A DNA stretch of 55,697 bases from JAHECQ01 sp047638695 (GCA_047638695.1 JBLINY010000022.1:1-55697); one strand, 5' to 3'. Shown: positions 1-8,621, counted from the first letter of the stretch. Notes: a model not told the origin generated them from the sequence alone. Numbers and translations are program-made.

Positions 1-579
1 TATTGGTGTGCGCATCTTGGCGTTCGGGTTCAGCGATGCGTGGTAGCGCATGGCAACGGCGATCTCCGCCAGCTGTTCCGACGTCGTGCCGTACTTCTGC
101 ATGTGCAGGTTGGCATACATTGCGTAACTGCCAACCGTTGTCATGCCATAGGGCCCGACGAACGAGGTGGCCGGATCACTGCGGCTTCCGCCGCCGGTTC
201 CAATGGCCACCGAGCTTGAGGCCGACGTGCTGCCGTAGAGGACCAGAGCGACCTCACACATACCGGCGTTGATGGCGGCCGCAGCGTGGTTGACGTGCGC
301 AACGAACGACGAACCGCCGATGTTGGTGTCATCGAGGTAGTTGGGGTGGACGTTCAGGTACTCGGCAAGGTCGACGATGCCCATCATGCCCATCGTCATG
401 CTGGCGCCAAAAAGGCCGTCGACATCTTGCAGGGCGAGTCCAGCATCGTCGAGGGCGCCGCGCGCACACTCGGCCATGATCTGGAATTCTGTCTTGTTCG
501 GCGAGAAGCGACTCTCGTGCTCATGCACGCCGACGATGGCCACATCCTTCGGGAAGGCCGTAGTGCTGTCGCTTGCCAT
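1..579 (-). CDS. Thiolase-like lipid-transfer protein (N-terminal part, cut by window edge)
   Basis: The visible 193 residues match the N-terminal half of the SCP2-type thiolase / acetyl-CoA acetyltransferase family: a beta-strand start (VAIVGVHEHE), a DDAGLALQDVDGL segment, and a MTTVGSYAMYANLHMQKYGT stretch typical of these proteins. Where a degradative thiolase carries its nucleophilic cysteine (GGSC), this protein reads GGSS at about residues 88-91, so ordinary Claisen-type thiolysis is unlikely. Cys-less members of the family are known as lipid-transfer proteins and aldolases such as Ltp2. Its ATG overlaps the stop of the upstream hydrolase gene by one base (TGATG), so the two are probably translated together. 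The C-terminal half lies outside the window, so the remaining active-site residues cannot be checked. Confidence 0.88.
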   Translation of the reverse strand, partial: MASDSTTAFPKDVAIVGVHEHESRFSPNKTEFQIMAECARGALDDAGLALQDVDGLFGASMTMGMMGIVDLAEYLNVHPNYLDDTNIGGSSFVAHVNHAAAAINAGMCEVALVLYGSTSASSSVAIGTGGGSRSDPATSFVGPYGMTTVGSYAMYANLHMQKYGTTSEQLAEIAVAMRYHASLNPNAKMRTPI

Positions 580-1382
580 CAGAGAGCCTCCACGAATCGG
601 TTGATCATGCTTGCCAGTTCCCCTGGTTGTTCGAGCACCCCGCGACGACCGGCCCCGCCCAGCGTTTCAACCGAACCATTCGCCAAACTTCCGGCCAGCG
701 CAGTGGCGGCCGATGCCGAGTTGGCTTCCTCGTGTTCGCCGATCACGACCAGCACGGGTGCAGTAACGGTGGCTGCACGGTCGCCGAGCGACCAGTCAGC
801 TTGGCCCCGTCGATCTCCCAGCGTCGCTCGGGGGTCGGTCTTGACCCAATCGGCAAACGCCCGCTGGTAGACGCTGCGGTCGGTGTCGGGCGCATAACCT
901 GAACGATCGAACTCTCGCCGAGCTCGACCCGCCGTGATCTCAGCCAAACCTGCTACTTCGTCAGCAACGTCGAACGCGGCAGCAGCGCCACCGATCAGGA
1001 CAAGGCCTGCAGTAAGACTCGGATGCTGAGCGGCTAGTTCGAGCGCTACGGCAGCGCCCATTCCCTCGCCGACCAGAACAACCGAGCCAAGACCGAAACT
1101 CTCGGCCAAGACCTGAGCATGTCCGGCCATGGCGTCGATCGAGCCGAGCGAATCGAGACCGGCCGAGCGCCCGTGCCCCGGAAGATCGAAGGCTATGGGA
1201 CTCTGGGAAGGTTCGAGCGCTTCAAGAAGCTCGGCGAAGCCGTTGCCGTTCCCGCCAGCGTCGTGGATACACAACACCGGCTTCCCGACAGTCACGTCAG
1301 GGGGAGCCCCTGGCAAAGTGGTGGGGCCTCGGTGGTACACAAGCGTGGCCACGTCCCCGATGGTCTGATACTTGGCTGGCAC
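579..1382 (-). CDS. Alpha/beta-hydrolase-fold protein lacking the catalytic triad
   Basis: This 267-residue protein has the full alpha/beta-hydrolase layout: an oxyanion-type loop (IHDAGG, about 39-44), the FDLPGHGRS strand-turn (about 65-73), a nucleophile-elbow region, and a C-terminal LEQPGEL helix. The elbow reads GEGMG (105-109) instead of GxSxG, so the nucleophile is glycine 107. The usual His position (GAGH) is arginine 246 (GAGRR), and the acidic loop (IGEHEEAN) lacks the normal GExD aspartate. All three catalytic residues appear replaced while the fold signature is intact, which suggests a pseudoenzyme with a binding or partner role. It overlaps the thiolase-like gene by one base (TGATG). 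Inference: it may be a partner of that protein. Alternatively it is a hydrolase with a relocated active site. Confidence 0.85.
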   Translation of the reverse strand: MPAKYQTIGDVATLVYHRGPTTLPGAPPDVTVGKPVLCIHDAGGNGNGFAELLEALEPSQSPIAFDLPGHGRSAGLDSLGSIDAMAGHAQVLAESFGLGSVVLVGEGMGAAVALELAAQHPSLTAGLVLIGGAAAAFDVADEVAGLAEITAGRARREFDRSGYAPDTDRSVYQRAFADWVKTDPRATLGDRRGQADWSLGDRAATVTAPVLVVIGEHEEANSASAATALAGSLANGSVETLGGAGRRGVLEQPGELASMINRFVEAL

Positions 1383-1492
1383 GCTGGGTCAAGTTAGTCC
1401 TTGTGGCCCGCTCGACCGAATCTCGGGGATTGGGACAACGACTCGCAGCGCGAGTTGAGCTTGGTTGCTGGCCCAGAACTACGGTGGTCGAC

Positions 1493-2458
1493 ATGACGAT
1501 CGCAGCTGAGACAGACCTCATTCCGATCCTCGACCTCAGTCCGCTTCTCGACCGGCAGCCCGGCGCCGTCGATGCGCTCGGCGACCAGCTACGGCGGGCC
1601 CTCGAAGATGTCGGGTTCTTCTTCGTAACCAACCACGGCGTCCCCTGGCAGATGGTCACCGATGTCTACGAGCAAGCCAAGACCCTTCACGCCCTGCCGC
1701 CGGGGACCCACGACCACATCAAGATGGACCGCGAGCATGGTGGTTATCTCGGCCTCGGAGGCGGGACCTCCTATGCGTCGGAGATCGCTGGTGACATTCG
1801 GACTCCGAATCTGAACGCCGCCTTCTTCTCACACCGTGGTGGTTATCGGTTGGGTAATCAGTGGCCGGAGCTGCCGGGATTCCAATCCACCGTCGAGACC
1901 TATGTTGACGAGGTTCTCGCGCTCTGCAGCAGGCTTCTTCCTGTGCTGGCATCCTCGCTTGAATTGCCCCACGACTTCTTCGAGCCGCACTTCGACAACC
2001 CATCGTGCACACTTCGGATGTCTCACTATCCGGTGCTCGACTACGGCGAGCACGACTGGGGTCTGGCTCCGCACACTGATTCGTCGATCATGACGCTGCT
2101 TCCGGCCAACGACGTGCCTGGCCTGGAGATCCGGCCTGCCGGTCACGACTGGATCGAGCCTCCCCCGCTGGCCGAGGCCTACTTGATCAACAGCGGCGAC
2201 ATGCTGAAGCGTTGGACCAACAATCGGTTCCGGTCGACGGCCCATCGAGCCCGCAACGCTGCTGATGTCGATCGTTACGCAATGCCGTTCTTCTTCGGCG
2301 CTCGCGACGACGCTCCCATCGAGGCGCTGCCAAGCTGCGTCGGCGAAGACAACCCACCGAAACACGACCCGATTACCTACGGCGACTACCAGCGCTGGTT
2401 CATCGATAGGAACTACGCCGCGGTGACTGGGGTCGAGGCCGCAGCCGAAGCCCCCTAG
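1493..2458 (+). CDS. Isopenicillin N synthase family Fe(II)/2-oxoglutarate-type dioxygenase
   Basis: A 321-residue member of the IPNS/2OG-Fe(II) oxygenase superfamily. The N-terminal DIOX_N region is clear (IPILDLSPLLD, then VGFFFVTNHGVP). The iron ligands of the jelly-roll core are visible as His194 and Asp196 (APHTDSS) and the distal His251 (STAHRARN). The 2-oxoglutarate anchor normally reads R-x-S; here it is Arg261-Tyr-Ala263, so the serine is lost. The length fits the family (300-350). I chose ATG 1493 because homologous sequence starts there; the open frame runs further up to a GTG at 1403, but those 30 residues are basic and unlike the family. It is divergent from the hydrolase gene. 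Substrate unknown; plant-type oxidases and bacterial small-molecule hydroxylases share this fold. Confidence 0.9.
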   Translation: MTIAAETDLIPILDLSPLLDRQPGAVDALGDQLRRALEDVGFFFVTNHGVPWQMVTDVYEQAKTLHALPPGTHDHIKMDREHGGYLGLGGGTSYASEIAGDIRTPNLNAAFFSHRGGYRLGNQWPELPGFQSTVETYVDEVLALCSRLLPVLASSLELPHDFFEPHFDNPSCTLRMSHYPVLDYGEHDWGLAPHTDSSIMTLLPANDVPGLEIRPAGHDWIEPPPLAEAYLINSGDMLKRWTNNRFRSTAHRARNAADVDRYAMPFFFGARDDAPIEALPSCVGEDNPPKHDPITYGDYQRWFIDRNYAAVTGVEAAAEAP

Positions 2459-2547
2459 AGGTCCCACAACCTGCCCCAGGCGGGCACAGAACTAGGCGAG
2501 ACGACCTATCTGCTCAGCCCGGAGGCCATTTGTGCCGTTAGAAGGGT

Positions 2548-5439
2548 GTGCGCCGCGGCAACTCAAGAAGCTGGACGATTAGGAAACGAGTCGCCACCCT
2601 GGTGACTCTTCCTGTGCTTCTTTCAGTTGCGCTTCTCGGAGCGTTCGCTTTCAACCAGGGCCGACAGGCGCAAACCGCGGCCGATCTACGTGACCGATTG
2701 GAGTTGGCCCTCGCTCTCGGTGCCGTTCCCGGCACGGCGGAAACTGAACGCGGTTTGTCGAACGGCAGCGTGGCCCTCGGCTTGTTGGCAGGAAGCGACG
2801 CCTCTAGTGGCGGCCCCTTCGCCTCCACCAACCTCTCCACCGAACGAGCCGCGGCTCGTTCTCGTCTCGATCGGGCAGTCGATCCGATAGATCGCTCGCT
2901 CGTTTCACCGGAGCTGAGCACCAGCTTGGCCGAGCTCGATGTCCTGCGTGAACGGCTCGACCAGGGCGAGGCCAGCATCCAAGACATCCAGACCTACTTC
3001 GACGAGCTGATCGAGTTCGCTGCGATCGAGGCCGACACGCACCTCACGTGGACCGTCGCCAACCTCGGTTCGGTCGGGGCCGAGGAGCTCGCACCCGAGC
3101 TGGGGGCCGTGCGGTCTCTGAACGAACTCAGCGAACGAGGTGCGGTGTGGACGTCGCAGGCGCATGCCGGAACATTCGCCCGCAATCGAGAGACGGCTCT
3201 GGAGCTTGCCATCAGTTCTGATCAGCAGGTTCAGCTGATCGCCGACATCGAAGCGGCATATCCGTCGGTAGTCGACCTACCAGAATGGCAGTCCGTCTCG
3301 AGCGGCGGCGAACGGCGAGAACGGTTCCTCGACGAGTTGCTCTGGGGCAGCTCGGCTGGAGCATTCAGCGCCGACCAGCTCCTCAACGAGATCAGCGATC
3401 TTGAACGACAGGCGAGCCAAGACGTCTACCTCGTCGGACGCTCCGTCGCCGCTGAGCCACTGGCCGAGCTCGGCGATGCAGCCATACAGGCAGAACAGAT
3501 ATCGATCGCGGCGGCTGCCGCTGCCGCTGCGCTCGTTCTCGCCGCCGGTGCGGGTGCGGTCCATGTGGTGCGCTCAGTGGCAAGACCACTCGACGAGTTG
3601 CAGTTCCGGGCCGAACGGATCTCTGCCGGCGAGTTGGGCTGGAGCCCGAACCGTGGCAACGACCCGGCCGAAGTGGTCGCCATCAATCGCGGACTCGACG
3701 ATCTTGTTCGGGTTCTGCTCACAGTCCAAGATCAAGCTGAGGCGCTGGCCGCAGGCGATCTCGAGGCTGAGGTGCTCAGTGAGTGCGCGCCCGGCCCACT
3801 GGGTGAGGCCCTTTCAGGCTCAGTCGACCAGCTGAGAAGCGCCACCACCAGCCTCCGTTACTCCGAGAGCGAAGCGCGCACGGTCATTGACTCGGCGGCC
3901 GAGGCCATTCTCGTCGTCGGGATGGACGGTGGAATTCTGCGGTGCAACTCCGCCGCAGAGCAAGCCATCGGGGCCGACCGGGTCGCGTCGGGCAGTGCCG
4001 AGGGATTCCTGCCACAGTGGCGAAAGCTCAAGCCCGGCTCCCACGAGACAACCATGGTCGATGCCGCCGGCCAGGACATGCATCTGCTCGTGTCATCTAG
4101 CGTGTTCTCGAGTGACGAGGGCCCGGTCACCGTGCTGATCTGGCGAGATATCAGCGACCGAAAGCTCAACGAGAGAACGTTGGTACACCAGGCTCGCCAC
4201 GATCACCTGACCGGGCTCCTGAACCGCGCAGGCCTCCTCGGCCTCCTCGACGACCGCGTCGTCGCTGGCATTCCCTCTGCCATCGCCTACCTCGATCTCG
4301 ACCGCTTCAAACCGGTCAACGACCTGTATGGGCACGAAGCCGGTGACCATGTACTGAGAGAAGTCGGGCGCCGACTCCACGCAACCGTTCGAGGCAGCGA
4401 CGCCGTTGCCCGAATTGGCGGCGACGAGTTCGTCGTACTCAGCGACGGTGATAGCGACGATGTCGAACGTATGGCCGAACGGCTCGTCGAAGCCGTCTCG
4501 AGACCAATCGATCTTCCCGGTGGTGAAATCGTCCGCCTCGGGGCCAGCGTTGGTTGGGCGGGATCGGACACGGTCTCAGCCGGCGAGCTCTTGCGACGAG
4601 CTGACGTGGCGCTGTACCTGGCCAAGTCGAGCGAGGACATCAGCGTTACCGCCTACACCGAGCAGGTGGCATCCCAAGATGCGGAACGCCGTAGCATAGA
4701 AACCGAGCTGCGCAACGCCATCGAGACAGGTGAGCTCCGCCTTCATGGCCAGCCCATCGTCGACCTGGCGACCGGCAAAACCGTCGGCGTTGAGGCCCTG
4801 GTGCGCTGGGAACACCCAGATCGCGGGCTCATCCCTCCCGGCCTCTTTGTTCCAGTCGCAGAACGCTCCGACTTGATCCTCGATCTCGACCGTTGGGTCC
4901 TCTCCGAGGCGATCTCAATCGCGGCCAAGCAACCACCGGAAGGCCCTCGCATCTCGGTGAACGTGTCAGGTCGCCACCTTCGGAGTCCTGAGTTGGCCGA
5001 GACGATCGGCAAACTCCTCGACGAACATCGGTGTCCCGCCAACCGCATCCAAATAGAGATGACCGAAACACACGAGGGCATCGACAGCGATGCGGCCCTC
5101 GTCACCGTCAACCGCCTTCGAGCCCGCGGCATCACGGTTGCGTTGGACGACTTCGGAACTGGCTACTCGTCGCTCACCCATCTCCTTCGCCTCCCCATCG
5201 ATGCAGTCAAGATCGACCGGTCGATGGTGTCGGTTATCGACAAGCCCGAGGGCAGCAGCATCGTCGACGCGATCATCGGCTACTGCCACGCGCAGAATCT
5301 TCTGGTCGTGGCCGAAGGAGTCGAGACGGCTGAACAGGAACGGCTGTTGCAAGAGCGTGGCTGTGGATTGGCCCAGGGCTACTACTACTCGAAGCCCAAA
5401 CCGATCGAGACCTTCTTGTTGGTGTCGCAAGCCAACTAA
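2548..5439 (+). CDS. Membrane GGDEF-EAL protein with extracytoplasmic sensor, HAMP and PAS
   Basis: A 963-residue cyclic-di-GMP enzyme. Order: membrane helix 1 (about 13-35); extracytoplasmic helical sensor (about 40-315), perhaps related to nitrate/nitrite-sensing domains but not clearly; alanine-rich membrane helix 2 (about 318-341); HAMP linker (about 342-395); PAS (about 441-535); GGDEF (about 545-710); EAL (about 716-955). The cyclase motif GGDEF is intact at 624-628, with an RxxD inhibitory site (615-618) exactly five residues before it. The phosphodiesterase domain also looks intact: EAL at 749-751, NVSGRHL, EMTE, DDFGTGYSS, KIDRS, AEGVE. Both activities are therefore possible. Start is GTG. 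A CMD-like gene follows after 11 bases and is probably cotranscribed. Confidence 0.94.
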   Translation: MRRGNSRSWTIRKRVATLVTLPVLLSVALLGAFAFNQGRQAQTAADLRDRLELALALGAVPGTAETERGLSNGSVALGLLAGSDASSGGPFASTNLSTERAAARSRLDRAVDPIDRSLVSPELSTSLAELDVLRERLDQGEASIQDIQTYFDELIEFAAIEADTHLTWTVANLGSVGAEELAPELGAVRSLNELSERGAVWTSQAHAGTFARNRETALELAISSDQQVQLIADIEAAYPSVVDLPEWQSVSSGGERRERFLDELLWGSSAGAFSADQLLNEISDLERQASQDVYLVGRSVAAEPLAELGDAAIQAEQISIAAAAAAAALVLAAGAGAVHVVRSVARPLDELQFRAERISAGELGWSPNRGNDPAEVVAINRGLDDLVRVLLTVQDQAEALAAGDLEAEVLSECAPGPLGEALSGSVDQLRSATTSLRYSESEARTVIDSAAEAILVVGMDGGILRCNSAAEQAIGADRVASGSAEGFLPQWRKLKPGSHETTMVDAAGQDMHLLVSSSVFSSDEGPVTVLIWRDISDRKLNERTLVHQARHDHLTGLLNRAGLLGLLDDRVVAGIPSAIAYLDLDRFKPVNDLYGHEAGDHVLREVGRRLHATVRGSDAVARIGGDEFVVLSDGDSDDVERMAERLVEAVSRPIDLPGGEIVRLGASVGWAGSDTVSAGELLRRADVALYLAKSSEDISVTAYTEQVASQDAERRSIETELRNAIETGELRLHGQPIVDLATGKTVGVEALVRWEHPDRGLIPPGLFVPVAERSDLILDLDRWVLSEAISIAAKQPPEGPRISVNVSGRHLRSPELAETIGKLLDEHRCPANRIQIEMTETHEGIDSDAALVTVNRLRARGITVALDDFGTGYSSLTHLLRLPIDAVKIDRSMVSVIDKPEGSSIVDAIIGYCHAQNLLVVAEGVETAEQERLLQERGCGLAQGYYYSKPKPIETFLLVSQAN

Positions 5440-5450
5440 CGTTCGCAGGC

Positions 5451-6272
5451 ATGAGCACGCAGGCAGAACGACGCGCAGCCGGAACCGACGTCATGGGCAC
5501 CCTCAGCGGGATGGACCCGGAGCGACCAGTCGCATCGATGGAGCGACGAAACGGAGCGCTCGGCACGTTCGGCATCGATCATGTTCTTGGCAACTTATGG
5601 TCACGCCCACAGCTGAGTCGCCGCGACCGCAGCCTGATCGTTGTGGCGTTTCTGGCCACGATTGGTTCGACTGAAGAGCTCGAGGCCCATGTGGGCGGAG
5701 CACTCAACCACGGCCTATCAGAGACCGAGGTTCGCGAGATCATCAACCAGGTTGCTGGCTACGCCGGGTTCCCGATGGCGATGCAAGCCACTCGCATCGT
5801 CGATGCCGTGATCGCAGCGCGCCTGGGTGTCGACTGGCTACCGGCCAAAGACGGCGCGGCGTCGCTCGACGATCCTGCACGGAGGGCTCAGGCCGCCGAC
5901 GTCATGGGCACCTTGTTCGGAGGACGCGTGTCGAGCGATCCCGATGTTGCCCGGGCCGGTGTTGTCGATGCCCTCGGTGGCGTTGGGGCGTTCGCCTTCG
6001 ACTTTGCCTTCGGCGAATTGTGGTCACGCACCGAATTGTCTCGGCGCGACCGCAGCATGGTCACCGTCGCCGTGTTGGCCATCCTCAAATGCGCCGACGA
6101 ACTGGCCATCCACATTCCTGGAGCGCTCAATCACGGAGTGACCCGTGAAGAGGTCGAAGAGATCATGGTGCAACTGACCTGTTACGGCGGCTTTCCCCGC
6201 GCCGTCGAGGGCATCAAGGCAGCTCGAGCCGCCTGTGCCAAGATCGACGCTCGAGCCGCCCGGACCGATTAA
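5451..6272 (+). CDS. Tandem carboxymuconolactone decarboxylase-like protein
   Basis: This 273-residue protein is an internal duplication of the CMD fold. Repeat 1 (about 13-125) and repeat 2 (about 149-265) share the same landmarks in order: DVMGTL, GELWSR or GNLWSR, LSRRDRS, a helix ending in ALNHG, then E(V)REII or E(V)EEIM and GYAGFP or CYGGFP. Single CMD domains normally form oligomers, so a fused pair would supply two subunits in one chain. Neither repeat has the CxxC pair of AhpD-type peroxidases, so a decarboxylase/lactonase-like or non-redox role is more likely than antioxidant activity. It lies 11 bases after the GGDEF-EAL gene. The substrate is unknown. Confidence 0.88.
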   Translation: MSTQAERRAAGTDVMGTLSGMDPERPVASMERRNGALGTFGIDHVLGNLWSRPQLSRRDRSLIVVAFLATIGSTEELEAHVGGALNHGLSETEVREIINQVAGYAGFPMAMQATRIVDAVIAARLGVDWLPAKDGAASLDDPARRAQAADVMGTLFGGRVSSDPDVARAGVVDALGGVGAFAFDFAFGELWSRTELSRRDRSMVTVAVLAILKCADELAIHIPGALNHGVTREEVEEIMVQLTCYGGFPRAVEGIKAARAACAKIDARAARTD

Positions 6273-6305
6273 TCTGGCCGGGCGACTTTGCCTCAGACAG
6301 ATCGT

Positions 6306-7100
6306 CTAGCGGCCGGTGAACACCGGCTGACGCTTTTCAACGAAAGCCTTGGCCGCTTCCTTGTGGTCTGTGGTCTGACCAGCGCGGGTCATCGCCGCGG
6401 CCTCGCCAGCGAGACATTCCTTCAGCTCATGTTGGATAGCTCGGTTCAGATTCTCTTTCATGAGACGATGAGCGATCGGAGGTCCGGATGCGATCTCGGT
6501 CGCGAACGCCATGGCCGCCTCACGGAACTCGGCTTCCGGGGCGACCCGGTTGGTAAGCCCAAGACTCAGAGCTTCGTTGGCATCGACGCGGCGAGCAGTG
6601 AAGTAGAGCTCCTTGGCCAACGCCGTTCCCACCATCTGCGTCAAGAACCAGCTGCCGCCAAAGTCACCGGAGAACCCGACCTTGGCAAAGGCGGTGGTTA
6701 GAAACGCTGTGTCGGCCATGATCCGCACGTCAGCGGCCAGAGCGATAGAAAGACCGGCGCCGGCGGCTGGTCCGGGGATGGCCACAAGAACGGGCTTCGG
6801 CAGCTCGTGCAAGGCCAGCGAAACCTGCTCTTGGCGATGGCGAAGATCATCAATTCGATCCTCCACCGTCTGGGCTCCAGCGCTGCCCGGCGCGCCGCGA
6901 TTGGCCATGGCCTTCACGTCACCGCCGGCACAGAAAGCATTGCCTTCACCCGTCAGCATCAGGCAACCAATGTCGGGGTCGGCTGCAACTGCAGGCAGCA
7001 CCCGCTGGAAACCCTCGTACATCTGTGGGGTTAGGGCATTTCGTGCCTCGGGACGATTGAAGGCCAAGACGGCCACCCGCCCTTCGACCCGCACCGTCAT
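6306..7100 (-). CDS. Enoyl-CoA hydratase/isomerase family protein (PaaG-like active site)
   Basis: A 264-residue crotonase with NRPEARNAL, the first oxyanion-hole segment FCAGGDVK and the second (GPAAGAGLSIALAADVR). The two glutamates of the classical hydratase are absent: the GGGCE position reads GAGLS, and the second is not acidic. Instead it has GFSGDFGGSW, which resembles the aspartate-containing GLxPDxGGTW segment of PaaG-type isomerases. Isomerase chemistry on an acyl-CoA is therefore more likely than water addition. I chose ATG 7100 because it gives the usual family length; the frame extends to a GTG at 7166, with another GTG at 7130. It converges on the tandem CMD gene with 33 bases between stops. 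Confidence 0.88.
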   Translation of the reverse strand: MTVRVEGRVAVLAFNRPEARNALTPQMYEGFQRVLPAVAADPDIGCLMLTGEGNAFCAGGDVKAMANRGAPGSAGAQTVEDRIDDLRHRQEQVSLALHELPKPVLVAIPGPAAGAGLSIALAADVRIMADTAFLTTAFAKVGFSGDFGGSWFLTQMVGTALAKELYFTARRVDANEALSLGLTNRVAPEAEFREAAMAFATEIASGPPIAHRLMKENLNRAIQHELKECLAGEAAAMTRAGQTTDHKEAAKAFVEKRQPVFTGR

Positions 7101-7310
7101 GTCCTCGGTTCCAGTTTCGAGCTCAGCCACAAGAATCCCTTCAATCGATGCCAACAGAGTCGGCACATTCGTTCACTGCAGTCTGGCGGGCCGCCATCAT
7201 CGTGGCCAACGGAGACAATCAACTTCTCCCAGCCACCCAACTACTTCCCACCATGGAAGCGCGATTGATGACTGAGTCGCCATCGCTGGCAGGCTGACGT
7301 CTTGCGTGGC

Positions 7311-8531
7311 ATGACGAAGATGCGTCGCCCATCATCCGCCAGCGGCGAATCCGGGTCGTCGAACCAACTCCTGACGAGGGACTTCCTCGTCCTCACCATC
7401 TCGGGCTTCTTCGCACTCGCCGGTTTCGCATCAACCTTGCCGCTGGTTCCCCGTTACGTCGAAGGTGAACTGGGGGGCGGCAAAGTTTCGGTCGGCATCG
7501 CGGTCGGCATCTTCTCGTTGTCCGCGGTGTTCGCCCGGCCACTCGTCGGCAAACTCGGCGACGAACGAGGACGCCGATTCATCATCGTCGGCGGCACGGC
7601 GCTGACTGCACTTTCGGTGGCAGCCCACTCGCTCGCCACCACCATCCCTCTGCTGTACGCCGTCCGGTTGCTGATGGGCGTGACCCAGGGTGCGTTCTTC
7701 GTCGGATCGGCCACCCTCGTGAATGACTTGGCCCCACCCGACCGGCGGGGCGAGGCCACCAACTACTTCTCGGTCGCCGTCTACGGCGGCATGGCGATCG
7801 GCCCGCTCATGGGCGAAGTGGTGCAACGCAACTCCAGCTTTGGCTGGGCATTCGCCGCCGGTGGCCTGTCGCTCGTGATTGCATCGATCATGGCAACGTT
7901 CCTGCCAAAAGACCGCCCCACCCCCGACGTGGCTGTGTTGAACGGACCCAAGCCAAAGGCGATCCTCATTCACCCGGCAGCGGTTATTCCTGGCCTCATC
8001 TTGATGGGTGGTCTCGTAACCTTCACCGCTCTGAATGGCTTCATGCCCCTCTTTATCGAGGAAGAAGGTCTCGGGTCAGCGGGTCCGGTGCTGCTCCTTT
8101 ACGGCCTGCTGGTACTGGTCATCCGAATCATCGGCTCGAAACTACCCGATCGGTTCGGGACGCTCCGCACAGCGACGGTGGCATTGATCGGTCAGGCGGC
8201 CGGGATGGCGGTGATGGGATTCTCGAATTCCCAGACCGGGTTATTCGTCGGTGCCGCCGTGTTGGCCGTCGGTGGCTCGTTTCTTTACCCTGCCCTGCTG
8301 ACCGCGGCTGTCTACGGTGTTGCCGACAATCAGCGAGCCCGAGCCACCAGCACGGTCACCCTGGCGTTCGAACTTTCGTCTGGCTTCGGCGGGCCGGCCC
8401 TCGGCTTCGCTGCTGCTTTCTGGGGAACCCGCGCCTCGTTCTTTGGAGCGTCGGTTGCGGCCCTCGCCGCTCTCCCCCTCCTCTTCTACTGGGCAGCCAG
8501 TAGACCGGCGGCCCTCGTACCTCCCCGTTGA
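7311..8531 (+). CDS. MFS transporter, drug/metabolite efflux type
   Basis: A roughly 406-residue major facilitator superfamily protein with about 12 hydrophobic segments. The loop after the second helix carries motif A (GKLGDERGRR), and the fourth-helix region reads YAVRLLMGVTQGAFF. The central hydrophilic stretch (PKDRPTPDVAVLNGPKPK) separates two six-helix halves. It would act in the cytoplasmic membrane as a proton-coupled exporter; the substrate is not predictable. ATG 7311 is chosen; a TTG nine bases upstream is also possible. It is divergent from the crotonase gene and followed by paired hairpins before the convergent CoA-transferase gene. Confidence 0.9.
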   Translation: MTKMRRPSSASGESGSSNQLLTRDFLVLTISGFFALAGFASTLPLVPRYVEGELGGGKVSVGIAVGIFSLSAVFARPLVGKLGDERGRRFIIVGGTALTALSVAAHSLATTIPLLYAVRLLMGVTQGAFFVGSATLVNDLAPPDRRGEATNYFSVAVYGGMAIGPLMGEVVQRNSSFGWAFAAGGLSLVIASIMATFLPKDRPTPDVAVLNGPKPKAILIHPAAVIPGLILMGGLVTFTALNGFMPLFIEEEGLGSAGPVLLLYGLLVLVIRIIGSKLPDRFGTLRTATVALIGQAAGMAVMGFSNSQTGLFVGAAVLAVGGSFLYPALLTAAVYGVADNQRARATSTVTLAFELSSGFGGPALGFAAAFWGTRASFFGASVAALAALPLLFYWAASRPAALVPPR

Positions 8532-8545
8532 GTCGGCTCTTTCAT

Positions 8546-8610
8546 TGAGTCGGCTTCGCCTCCTGCTTCGCCATCCGACTCACGACACCCTGCTGCGGCG
8601 TCCCGCCGCA
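8546..8610. terminator. Two hairpins between convergent genes, candidate bidirectional terminator
   Basis: TGAGTCGG at 8546-8553 pairs with CCGACTCA at 8575-8582 (8-base stem, 21-base loop), and TGCGGCG at 8594-8600 pairs with CGCCGCA at 8604-8610 (7-base stem, 3-base loop). A further copy of TGAGTCGG lies at 8529-8536, over the stop codon of the MFS gene. No strong T-tract follows, so termination is a guess from position and stem strength. Confidence 0.35.
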
Positions 8611-8621
8611 ACCACACGCGG

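Noticed and set aside
1403..1492. Thirty-codon N-terminal extension of the IPNS-family gene
   Set aside because: Basic, serine-rich sequence unlike the family; the ATG at 1493 matches the usual start.
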